DNA from: Synanceia verrucosa
Taxonomy: Eukaryota; Chordata; Actinopteri; Perciformes; Synanceiidae
Assembly (NCBI GenBank): GCA_029721515.1
Contig: CM056561.1
Coordinates: 19,202,635-19,266,634 of the forward strand
Direction: 5' to 3'
DNA length: 64,000 nucleotides
Of the stretch, positions 35,096-46,102 are shown piece after piece. The translations under genes and the position numbers were made by a program. The notes under the pieces were generated by a model, which worked only from the letters and a program-made list of their open reading frames with translations, was not told the origin of the DNA and ran no database searches. The number at the start of each line of letters is the position of its first letter. Position 1 is the stretch's first letter.

Positions 35096-38000
35096 TTACT
35101 TCTGACGATCCTGAAAGAAATAAAAAAAAAAATCAAGAAAATCAAGAAAATATTACAGACAATAATATCACATCACTTATACTTGTAATATGACAAGTGT
35201 GATTTTTTTATATCAGGAAATTAAAGGGACCCTCAGTGTGGACGCATGATTTAACCCTTTGAGTGCCAGCTGTTTTCTACAATAGAAAGTGCCTTGTGCC
35301 AGAGTTTTTTTGCACATTTTGAGTCATATTTCAAGACCCAAAGAATATTTTGTACTATGACTCTGAAAACACAGAAGAACTCAAATGAAAGATGAAACTC
35401 TATTTCATCATGAAAAAAGCTGTTTGTTTTTTACCTTTTTTCATTCTTGTTTTATCAGAGGTAGAGTAGAGGCCACTTTTTATCCAGAATGTGTCCTCTA
35501 ATTGCAACCGTCTCCACTTCCTGTTTAGATCTCTGGGGCTTATACTGTCTCTTTATGCTCTGACTACATCTCAAGTGTCGGATTTTAAATATGTCAATGG
35601 CACTCAAAGAGTTAATACAGTTGTAATTCTAACAATTTGTTATATTTGCTGTGATAATTCTAACAATTCGAATAAATAATGTTCTTGTTTTATTAAAAGT
35701 TGTTGTAAAAATGACGTATTTACCTGATCGAGTCGGGATCGGCTCTGTATTGAGGCAGGCTCATAGCTCTGCAAAAAAACAACACACAAACCAAGCAAAG
35801 CCTTATTGAAAAGTCAGGTTATAAATACATTCATATTCAAATATTTCAACAGCAGACATTCAAATCATTAAAAAAAAAACAAAAAAAACACTGATGTCCA
35901 ATGAGTGTTTGAGAGTTAAGGAGAGCAGGGGGATCTTATTTATTTTTTTTATGACCTGAAATTTACAACTTATTTCAGCCTTTCCCTCTAACACTCACCA
36001 CAAAAAAAGACTACAACAGTCTCTGTATCATTTATATTTTCAGACATGAGGCTAAAAACAGCACCAAAATATGATATCACTCAGAATTATGTAAGTGGTT
36101 TATTATGAGAGAATCATCACATATTTGGCACAGTCATCAAATCTATTTTTTTCATTATTATTATTAATATTATTATTATTTGGAATCAGGGTTCAGTTGC
36201 TCTCCCTCTCTGTGTTTTCAAATCAGACCTTCTCCTTGCTTTGAACATGCATGCCTTCATGTATGTAAGGGCCTTTTACAGTATGTGAACATGCCCCAAT
36301 AGCTAGCGTACAGCTGATTATGTCATCCTGACTGACAGTGTCATCACGGTGTTAACCCTCTGGTTAACAGTTAACTGTGAGGAGGCACTAGATATACTAT
36401 TCTGAATTTAGCACCTACAGGTTATAAGGAACGTGCCATTTCAATATCACTACATTTTGAAACGTAATGTTTTTTCAGTCGGTTGACTGCTATTTATAAA
36501 TGGTACACATAATTTCTCTTCCATCTAAACACATTTCATACAGTCCCTAAACATCTTTACTCCTCTAATTTAAGTGCTATGTGTTGAGGTTAAAAAGGAC
36601 ATAATTACCTTTTTCACCACCTCCTCCTCCTCCTGCTTCTTCTCATAGTGGGAGAAGTCATCAAAGATGGAGGTGGTGTGTTTGTACTGGGAGATAATCT
36701 TGAGCACCTGCTTCGCCTTTTCCAGAGGAACCTCTTGAGTGTCACGTGAGTTGGTGACTGGCTTGTTGTCATTGTTCTCCAGGCGGATGTGGCGCAGCTG
36801 GCTATTAGGCACGTCCTTAACAAACAGCCAGTTCACATCAAACTTGCCCTTCCACTTGTCCTGCGCCCAAACGCCAGCGCTGGTGCCATAGTCCACTGGC
36901 GAGCGCATTTCAGCCACGCCGCAGAAATGGCCACTGCCGTTGACGCTGAACAACAAGTAGACGGGACCTTTAGAGTTCATAGCTCTGAAGGCCGAGTCCA
37001 AGCGCTTGTTGCCGTGCTCCGTGCTGCACCAAATGGAGTACTTGATGGAGCGGTGGATGTCGTCCTCAGAGTAGCTCTTGATGATGAACACGCGTCCGTT
37101 TTTCAGGTTCCAGTCGAACTCCTTGGGGTTGTAGCTATGGGCCGCCCGCAGCTTCTCCAGCACAGGGTGGGACTCGGATCCTGGCTCTGAAGGCATGCCC
37201 CCTCCCCCTCCATTACCAATGCCGCCGCCATTTGAGGAGCCACTGCTGTCTAAGCTTCCGCCACCGTAGCACAGGTTGCGGTTGCGCGGGGCTATCCAGC
37301 GGGTCTGAGGTGTTGGAGTGGTGTTGTGGTTCTGGTAAGACTGTGGAGGAGGAGGTGGAGGACCCTGCATGGTCATCTGCTGCACAAGTGACTGGGCAGA
37401 CTGAAGGGATTGTTGAAGGGGGGGCAGGAGACTGGGAGCATGGGAGTGAAGCTGGGGCTGGTGCTGTTGGTGATGGTGGTGGTGGTGGTGATGAGGGGGC
37501 AAAGGAGGAGCCATCTTGGTGATAGCCCCTTTATTATCCCACGTATCAATGTCCATGTTGTGTTTAATGGGGGGCGGAGGCAGACCTCCTCCAGCTATGG
37601 GTGCACCAGGTTTGTTTTTGGCCTTTTGCTGCTGCAGCTTGGCAGGTTTACTGGCGATGGCAGCCCACGATGTGGGTTTCGGAGGGGGCATTCCAATTGG
37701 TGTGCCTCCGTTGCCCGTAGCAACAGCTGCAGCAACACTGCCTCCTCCAAGAGAACCTGCACTCTTCACGCTAGAACCATTTCCTGTCACATCCCCACCT
37801 AATTTGAGACCCAGCATGCCCTGCTCCAGGCTGTTCATACCTGGAGCCTTGCTTAGGGTGTCGCTATGGAAACCTGTCTGGCCATCTGGGACTAAAGTGC
37901 CTCCTAGAGAGCTCGGTGGGTAGCTGTAACTGCCCCCATAGGCTGAGCTTTGAGTCTGCTGGCCCTGAGAACCGCTGGTGCCCCACGCTGAGAAGGCCGG

Positions 38001-39172
38001 GTTCTCTGGGAAAAAGTTAAACCTGTGGGGATAGATGCTGCTGCTGAGCCCCCCTGGCTGCCCAAACACTGTGTCGTGCATGAAGTGGTGGTCTCCATTG
38101 CTGAGGGGTGCATAAGGTGTCAGGTAGGGAATCGGTGGGTCACCTCCTGTAGACCAAGGAGCCTCACTGAGGGGGTAAGGAAACCCAATGGACGGGGCAT
38201 AGTAGCTGGATAGGTAAGGGTCTGTCATGGACTGATAGCTGTTATTCTACAAACACAGAGAGAGTAGGAACTTGTTAGGACTACCTCAAATTATTTCAGT
38301 GTCAGAAAAAAAGTCAAAAGATTCAAAAAAAAAAAGAGAGTTACCTGATTGGACTGGTTGGTGAGATAAGGCTCAAAGTCATTGTCATGAACTGTGTCCT
38401 TCTGGTGGAGGGAGCCATTCTGCACTGAAACTGGAAAGGCTGCAAAAAAAAAAACTGTTGTCAAAGCTGGAATTCACACATGCAAAGTCCATGATGAAGC
38501 TTAATATATCTGCACCTGCACTGTAAAACAACAACATCACTGATTTCCCATGCGACTCTAATGTTTTCTACAGCAATGATTGTTTTTTAACATCCCAACA
38601 AACAAGCAACGTGTACCCCATCAAACACATGGACAAAGACATAGTTAATCCTATGGGAGTCATCAGATATGAGGTAGCAGCTGCTTAACAGGTCCATGTG
38701 CAACATCTTTGGATACAGAAACATCTGGATGTTAGGGAGATTTCCTTTTCTTCTTACCTTTGCTTGCATCTTGCCCTTTCGATGTCTACGGTGGTCGCAT
38801 TGAAAGAAGGAATACATGTGAAAGGAGAAAAACACAACGCTTGCATGGATCTCCAGTGTTATTCAAGACACCACATATTATCCTAGCCGCTCAACTGACA
38901 TGTTTCAACGTCTCTTCCGGGAACAAGGCTGACACATGTAGTAAAACACAAAACCATTTTTGACGGACACCACTGGAAGATGTGGTCCAGGCCTGTGGTT
39001 CCCAGCAAAGAGCAGTTTTGTAGCTACCCTCTCCTCTCAGTTGGCTAACTAGCGGACTAGCTTAGGAATGGTAGCCTCGTCCTCAGAGTGGGCTGCACAC
39101 AGGGACACACAGAGACCACATCTCGTCTCTCTGTACGCTGCTTACCTGAGGGTCAATGCTAGCGGCAGACAT
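35096..39172 (-). CDS. ythdf1: YTH domain m6A reader YTHDF1
   Basis: Cytoplasmic reader of N6-methyladenosine in mRNA. Coding exons on the minus strand: 39172-39146, 38785-38758, 38430-38345, 38246-36609, 35768-35724 and 35110-35096. They give 612 residues, or 597 if the 45-nt fifth exon is skipped. The start MSAASIDPQ and the segment QNGSLHQKDTVHDNDFEPYL are family hallmarks. A long low-complexity region rich in Gly, Ser, Pro, Gln and His (eight His in a row) precedes the YTH domain at about residues 420-560. The m6A cage tryptophans are all present (W453, W507 and W512, equivalent to human W411, W465 and W470). The end is VVKK-[SYEPASIQSRSRLDQ]-DRQK; mammals end with ERQ-type residues straight after VVRK. 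Assignment to ythdf1 rather than ythdf2 or ythdf3 rests on the neighbours nkain4 and mir-124. Intron 5 contains a piggyBac MITE. Confidence 0.97.
35251..35615. mobile_element. Non-autonomous piggyBac-type element, copy 2
   Basis: The element is 35255-35611 (357 bp), flanked by TTAA at 35251-35254 and 35612-35615. It begins CCCTTTGAGTGCCAGC and ends AATGGCACTCAAAGAG. The interior aligns by eye with copy 1 at 1224-1702, minus roughly 120 bp of internal sequence (shared phrases include AATATTTTGTACT, CTCAAATGAAAGA, GCAATCGTCTCCACTTCCTG against GCAACCGTCTCCACTTCCTG, and TATACTGTCTCTTTAT). It lies in the last intron of ythdf1. Confidence 0.85.
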
Positions 39173-39179
39173 CATTCAT

Positions 39180-39530
39180 CCACCAGGTGTAGTGCTGCTG
39201 GACCGAGCAACCGTGACAACACGTACAGTGAGTGTGAACCGTGCGAAGAGGCTAACGTTAATAGCCGGAGTAGCTGTTTGCTGCTCCGCGATAGTTCGCT
39301 AACAGTTAACTCCAGTTAGCAGCAGCCGTTAGCCGGTGTCTCTGCTCGCCGCTCCGCGCTGCCCTGTCGACATTAATCCTGCGGGGCTTCAAAGCGGTCC
39401 GACCCCCTCACCGTTAAATTAAAAGCCAAGCAGCCTCGGTGGCCCTGCTCTCTTGCCCCAGTGGTAGCTTCATCCGGGGTCTGTGGGGCGGAAGTGACGT
39501 TAGTGACGTAAACCACGCATCCACGGGCAA
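39180..39530 (-). promoter_or_regulatory. ythdf1 promoter and 5' leader
   Basis: GC-rich sequence directly upstream of the ythdf1 start codon. GCGGAAGTGACGTTAGTGACG at about 39488-39508 combines an ETS-type core (CGGAAGTG) with two TGACG half-sites typical of CREB/ATF. Several GCTAAC/GTTAGC phrases lie at 39250-39335. No TATA box is evident. The site assignment is by motif only. Confidence 0.5.
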
Positions 39531-40038
39531 CTGTCTGTACTATGGACATTTTTACATGTTCTCGGTTTGTTATTGTTTTGATTTATGCCTCTTATAATTT
39601 AAGTGTTTGCTCCTCTTTTTAGCTCTTCTCCATTGCGAAAAAAACACTTTTTTTTAAAATTATTTAAGCTTTTGGAGAGTAAATAAACACTTTCGTAAGC
39701 CTGTGTTTTTGCTCCTGATGTTACATGATGTTCATGTGTCATTTTTTTTTACACAGGGTTTCACAGTGAAATATAAATTGTAGCCCCTTCATATGACAAA
39801 CACAGATGACATACAAACATATTTGAATTACAATCAAATGAGGAAATCAAATAAGCTATACAGTTACTTGCAAATGCACACATTTTAGAAGCATAGATAC
39901 TGTATGTGTAAAAATTGTGGTAATGTGCAAAGAAAAGACACATCAGAAGTGAGAGGAAAAACAGCATTTCTTATTGTTATAAATGTTTTATAATAAACAC
40001 TGTTCAACACTGCAATGCAAGCTGTTTTGTGAGTGTGG
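39531..40038. other. Spacer between ythdf1 and nkain4
   Basis: AT-rich and without a recognisable gene. In human BIRC7 lies between YTHDF1 and NKAIN4; there is no BIR or RING coding sequence here. Confidence 0.5.
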
Positions 40039-40044
40039 TTTATT
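40039..40044 (-). terminator. Polyadenylation signal of nkain4
   Basis: TTTATT here reads AATAAA on the minus strand, about 490 bases after the nkain4 stop codon. An (AG)13 run at 40237-40262 lies within the untranslated region. Confidence 0.45.
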
Positions 40045-40230
40045 TCACTGAATTATGTAATACACTACACAATTGGGATGGACACAAAACTGAAGTGACA
40101 CATTATTAATAATTTACACATCTTACAAAACATCTGACAGGGTCTGCTAGGCCTCCTTATTTACATCTTTTGAATCACTTTTTTGTACTTATTTTAATGC
40201 TTCATAACTATAGTGATCTCTTTCACACAC

Positions 40231-40262
<32 letters not shown>

Positions 40263-40529
40263 GTAGATAAAAATGTAGATTTACATAATTTTAGGCCTGA
40301 AGAAAAATACATCATAGATTCGGCTGCATGTTGACGATGACAGTCTTCGCCTCTTCTTTTCTCTTCCTTCTCAGATTTTCTCTTTGTGGTTATTTATAAT
40401 CTAAGCAACAATAAAGACAGACATTTCGCATGAGACGTTAAACCAATAAGTCAGACAACGGCATACAGAATGGGTGGAAAACAAGAGGTAATGACATCAT
40501 GCCACTGAACCTACCTGCAGATCTTTATA

Positions 40530-43500
40530 CTAGAAAAACAACTGAGAAGGTTTGGATGGATGATGAAATTCGCCAATGAAATTAACTAAATAAGAAAGAA
40601 CAAAATAAATGATACAAAGCAAACCTCAATGTAAAAGACAAAAAAACACAATGGGATGGCACATTAAAATTGTCTCGAACAGTGCATGATGTAAGTAAAA
40701 TTAAATTCAAATCTGACCAAAAAAAAACAGATAACTATGGTGTCGATCACTTATCAGGAGCATACTTACAGCTGTCTTCCTCATCTGAGAAAGTACTGAC
40801 GACGTAGCAGGCATAAACAAATCCCGGGAGCTACAGGAATTAGCACAAACATGTTGTTGTTTGTTTTCTTTTTCTATATAAATTGTTCTCAATTTTTCTT
40901 TTACTTTTTAAAGCAGCATCCCAAAGCATACCTGTAAAAACATTCTCTTGTCAGTCATTACATGAAATATGTCACAGAGAAAATTTTAATATAGAAGGAA
41001 AAGAACAGGTGTAAATAATAAAATGAATGATTACTGAATTGTATTTCACTGCTTCCTTCGTATTGCAGCTAAATGTCTGAAGTGTAAAATATCTTATCTA
41101 GAGTTTCATATGTGCAGAGAGAGAAAAAAAATTCCCTGATTTAATAAATTGTTTACTGCTTGATCAAAATGTGTGATAGTGTGTGCAGTTATCTTTAAGG
41201 TTTAAAGTGAAAGTTGAAATTTGTTCTTACTTACGATACATCAAGTTTTAGTACTGATTTATATGAAAAGAAGTTGATAGAGGGAACAGGGGTTTCTTCC
41301 AGCAAAATAAAGTCATGAACAAAATATTTCTCAAATGTAAGCTAGACTAATTTACCCTGATGTATAAAAATAGAGTAGAACAGTAGTGGCATTTTCAATT
41401 TGAGAGCCTAACTGCACATTTCTGCACAGTTTTTCTATTCGTTCATCTGGATAACAGCCATATGTTCCCCTGTTGCACTGCCTTCTGCACAGAGTTTTTG
41501 CACCCTTTATTTATTCTTAGTTGTCACATTATGTTCTTATATTTGCATTATGTTTATGTCATGCACCAAGATGCCAAGTCAAATTCCTTGTATGTGCAAA
41601 CTTACTGAGCAATAGACTCATTTCTAATTCTGATTCACGTATAAAGTGAACAATCACAAGACTTTTTGTTGTTGCTTAGATATTCATAGCTATCAATGAT
41701 CAATTCCACCTACACAAACAGTAGAGAAAAGAGACACCGAACGATAAGAACTGTTTTCACTTAACTTTAGAAGCTGCGTAACTGTCTGTCACAAGATAGA
41801 AAATAACTAAATGTATACAGTACAAGTAAAGGCTGAGCAGCTCAGCAGCACACTGACTATCACTAGACACTGGTGTGATAACGTGGTGCCATATATATCA
41901 ATGTTCAAAGCCAGTTTTCCAATTTAGAGTTGCTGTTGCTAGGCAATAGTCCATTCCCACGTGTGCAGATACTGATATTAACACAATATTAAATGTTAAA
42001 TATGCTCTTTAAAAGCATCATGATGTGATTCTGTTGACGTTTCACTTGTTTGTATATTTACTACTGTACTACCACTACTACTTTGTGATGAATGGGTTCG
42101 TCAATAATGTGACAATGACATAGATACTTACAGCTAGGACAAGCTGGACGATGCAGTGCAGGATTTCAATGTACTGGTATTCCAGCCAGCAGCTCAGCAC
42201 CGTGGTCAGCTCGGGGTTCTGCTGGTTTTGCCACCCTGAGGAGGGAAGGCCCTCGCTCTCACACCACGGCCCGTTGTCTTTCCACCACGAGTGATGTGAC
42301 GACACTCCCAGGGAGAGGACGTCACCGTCCTGCAGCGACAAAACAGACAGAGGAGACATGAAGACTTTTCAGCTCTCAGCTCTCTTCTAGATAGTTCTGC
42401 TTTATTACACTGTGTGCAGTAGAAAGTGTAAAATCCTGCAAAAAAAAAAATGGGAGAAAAATGTGACCTGCAACAAGGGTCAGATGTAAGCATGATATGG
42501 TTTAGTAATGTGCCTCACTTCCTGTCTGGAGCCACTACCAACAGTTACTCTACTCGCACAAACTGCCATATAGGCGTTGCCATAGATGTGCTGGCAGGCC
42601 ATGAAGCAGAACTCCATTCAAAAATTCGAGGACATTAACAACACAATCGTAACTAATGATCAAATTAAACATCTTGTCTGAATTTTTCCAAGCTTCTCCT
42701 GGAATTCAACAAACAAATAATCCACCAAAGAGCAACGTTATAGTATTAATTTGTGAAATGGATGAAAAGGAAACGCAAAAAAAGACTTTCTTTTCATAAA
42801 CACAGCACTTATTAGAGCTAATATGGTGTCACTCTGATTTTAGCTAATATGCGTGTGTGTGTGTGTGCATATACAGTATATACTAATGTACACTATAAAA
42901 CACTTGTATAGCTGAATGTTGTTTGGTTGGTTTTAAACTTTGTGCGTTTTGCAAATGAATGTTACAGATCATGTTCTCACCCTCGAAAAAGAGATCTTAA
43001 TCTCAAAGGACTACCTGGTAAAATAAAGGCTAAATAAAAATGTTAAAGCATTATTTCCTCTCTAAAGACATATATCAATATTAGGGCTGTCCCACAAATT
43101 AGCATTAATTTCGACAGCCCTAAGTTATTTACAGTTAATGATTAAAAAAAGTAGCATCGGACAAGTTGAAACCAGGAAATGTTTTCTATTTTTACTTGGT
43201 GAATGAGACACAAACACATTCCCTGTCAAATAATGAAATTATCAGTTCATTATTTGAATTGTAAGCAACATCAGCACAGGGACAACTGTCGCCACTTGTA
43301 TTGCTAATCATCAACCAATAAAATCATAACCATAAAATTATTTAACACTACCTAATTTCTGTCATCATCTGTAAAGGACAATTCAATATGTTTTCCAATG
43401 CAGGTAGGAGACATAAACAGCTACTGTCACTTCCCATTCTGAGAGAAACAAACTGTAACGTTAAAGTGAGTGCTGAGGAGGTGTGACTGCAGGTCCTGAG

Positions 43501-45340
43501 ACATGAGAAGAGCTGAAAACTGTGTTTAGGAGCTGAAGCTGCACAGGTCTCTAATTATCTGACACTGATGTGACCATTAAACTAACCTTTGAAAGGCCTC
43601 CCAAATTCAAGTAGAGACAGCTGACGAACACATTCCAGCCGACCCACAACAACGTCCACAGCAGGTACTGAGGAAACGAACACAGACAGAACAAATCTCC
43701 TTTTTTTTTCTTCAACGAGCTCTTTTCTCTTACAAATGTCCTAAATCTGAATGACACAAGTGTATAAAGTCAAATATTTTTGTCACACAAAAAAATATTC
43801 TTGATAAATATCAGATATCCCACCAGATGGTGATGGTAGGAATTATTGTTAAACATTCATAAACGTACAACTGTCTGCTGTCATGTGCACAAACATATGC
43901 AAACACGTCTCAGATATCCAATCAATACTAAGCTAGATTACTCTGTAAAATATGTCTACCAGCACCTCTAAAGCTCTTCAAGTCACTCATTTCATCCTGT
44001 TTGTTTATTGTGTACAAAGTAAAAAGTAACAAAGTAAAACCATAAATCTGCCATTTTTCTGAATATTTGTTAGCATTAATTGGATTTTGTTATTTGACTA
44101 TTGCTGTTTTCAGTCTTTGTGCTAAGCTAACTGCCTAGCTGGCTGTAGCTTCATATTCATTGTACAAGAAATCTTAGGAATCTTCACATCCAACTCTCTT
44201 CTTCTCAAAAGAAAACTCCAAAAAGAGGATGGAAACATATAAACCAACATTCAACACTTTTCTGCGTGCAGAATCAGACAGTTCCCTCACCATAATAACG
44301 TAGCGGGATCTGTACTGGATGACACCAAACAGGCCCAGGATGACCATGATGATGTGGCAGAAGTTGACCATGATGGGAGCCCACTGGTAGCCGAGGAAGT
44401 CAAACACCTGCCGCTCCAGCGCTGTCATCTGGACGGGTCAGAAAACAGACTTAAGAGATGATTTGAAAAAGACACTGCAGTCTGTGTCAGGTGAGGTCAT
44501 GCTGCCCCGGCTTGTTGTCAGTCATGCTCTCTTGCTTATTAGTTGGATTTTAAATTCTTATAAGTCGTCAAGGCAACTAAACCTCAGGGGACAAAGACAG
44601 GGGTCTTTGTGGCGTTATATCCTCTGAGGCTGGAGCCCCAGTCAGTCATGAAGGGGGGCAGGGTGGGAAACAGACAGGAGGAGGACAAAGTGGCTTCATT
44701 GTGGTGGTGGTGGTGGGTGCGTCACTGCTTTCCAACTACAACAAGCTTAATATCAAGATGGCTCACTAAATATGTATGTTTACTGGACGCCAGAATTAAT
44801 CTCCCAGACGTCAAGGTGACGTCTTCAAACGACTTGTTTTGTCTGATCAGCAGTCAACAAGATATTTGATTTATTTTCACGGCAAACCATCAAAACCTGC
44901 AAAATTTTGCATTTAAGGAGGTGGAATCACATCTGAAACATTTTAGTTTTGCAAACATGAATTGATAAGGACAATATGAATGGAAGGTCATTAATATATG
45001 AATATTAAGTAGTAGTGTTAAGTAGTCTATATAATATTGTATATTTAAATCAAAGTGTAAGATTATTATTTGGTCAAGAAAATGTAGATAAAACATGAGT
45101 GTTTCAAAGCATCAACAAATAAACTTTCTTTAAAAACAAACAAGTCTTTTCAGATGTTTAAGTCGTTAAATGTAACTTTTACTTGTCACTTTGGTGGCTT
45201 TTCTACTTGTAAATTATTAGTGTCATCAGAGGGGAGAATAGTATCAGATGTGTTAATGAGGAAGCATCATGAGGGAAACATCTTACCAACTGCAGACAAC
45301 ACAGCAGGATCAGCGAGCATCGCGCCGAGCAGCATCTCAT
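40530..45340 (-). CDS. nkain4: Na+/K+-transporting ATPase interacting protein 4
   Basis: Small multi-pass neuronal membrane protein of the NKAIN family, which binds the beta-1 subunit of the Na,K-ATPase. Six coding exons on the minus strand: 45340-45287, 44428-44291, 43667-43587, 42329-42132, 40830-40770 and 40585-40530. Phases agree and give 195 residues (human about 208). Visible: a hydrophobic N-terminal segment MRCCSARCSLILLCCLQL; the family core ALERQVFDFLGYQWAPI; further membrane segments (HIIMVILGLFGVIQY and YLLWTLLWVGWNVFVSCLYL); a loop with HHSWWKDNGPWC; a last membrane segment ending in GFVYACYVVSTFSDEEDS; and a short tail beginning FNFIGEF. The human tail begins FDFIGGF but is longer, so this fish tail (stop at 40530-40532) diverges. 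Choice of nkain4 over its paralogues rests on the ythdf1 neighbourhood. Confidence 0.92.
41480..41640. repeat. Retroelement-tail-like dispersed repeat
   Basis: CAAATTCCTTGTATGTGCAA followed by ACTTACTGAGCAATA and TTCTGATTC is a sequence seen very often in fish genomes at the end of truncated non-LTR elements. It lies in nkain4 intron 4. Boundaries are approximate. Confidence 0.5.
42985..43040. repeat. Short dispersed teleost repeat fragment
   Basis: GAGATCTTAATCTCAAAGGA and CCTGGTAAAATAAAGGCTAA resemble a highly abundant fish repeat end (ATCTCAATGGGACT...CTGGTTAAATAAAGG). Class not verified. Confidence 0.5.
43081..43123. repeat. Short fold-back sequence
   Basis: TTAGGGCTGTC (43081-43091) is perfectly repeated in inverse orientation as GACAGCCCTAA (43113-43123) with a 21-base spacer. 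It may be the two fused ends of a deleted hAT-type MITE. It lies in nkain4 intron 3. Confidence 0.6.
44095..44165. repeat. Fragment of a dispersed teleost repeat
   Basis: TGTGCTAAGCTAACTGCC and GGCTGTAGCTTCATATTCA belong to the same dispersed family as 25885-26222, in nkain4 intron 2. Confidence 0.5.
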
Positions 45341-46050
45341 CTTCCTCCCCTCTATGGTGAAGATGATGGTGAGGATAACAACTGTGAATCTAGAGGGGAA
45401 AAAAAGCTTGAACACAATCGCCAAACCCGTGAAGCTTCAGATCCATCACCTCCAGACGTGTGAGGAAACGCACTGAGCACTTTTCAGCTCATGAGAAAAA
45501 CACGTACAGAGAGGGGGAAGGTAAGGGTATGAGGGGCGATTAGTGCCACGACAAGCTGAAGATAGGGAATCCTCTGAGGCATGCACAGTAAAACTCCAGG
45601 AGCTCTTTTTTATACACACGCAAAACTAATTTCCAGAAAATCTGCAAAAGAAAATGGAAACTATTTTGAATTTCAATCTAAACATCTAAACAAAGAGTTG
45701 ATGCTGTTAAAAGCCACAGCAGAGTATCAGGCCTTGAAAAAGAGGCAGGCTGATCCAACTGAAAGTTCCAAGCAAACTTCAAATCCTGGAAAAACGTAAT
45801 GTAAATAAGACATCTGTGTTTGTTTCATGTGTTAATTTGAGGAAAATCATAGTCTCTAAAGGATTTTGCATCTCTCGAGTGACAAATAAGTCACATATTT
45901 CATGGATGTCATGGTTTAGTTGTACTACAAATTATTTACTTCTTACCAAGATAAAAAAAAAACGACAACTTGAATTTAGATATATTAGATAATTTATCTT
46001 GTTTTAAGAGTTAATTTTTATTGCTTCTTAAGTGTAACTTTACACTATAA

Positions 46051-46052
<2 letters not shown>

Positions 46053-46085
<33 letters not shown>

Positions 46086-46102
46086 ATAATAATAATAATA
46101 AT
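46053..46102. repeat. (ACT)n-(AAT)n compound microsatellite
   Basis: About ten ACT units followed directly by about six AAT units. Confidence 0.9.

Noticed and set aside
36789..37923. Several plus-strand frames of 96-135 codons
   Set aside because: All are antisense to the large ythdf1 exon and arise from its GC-rich low-complexity coding sequence.
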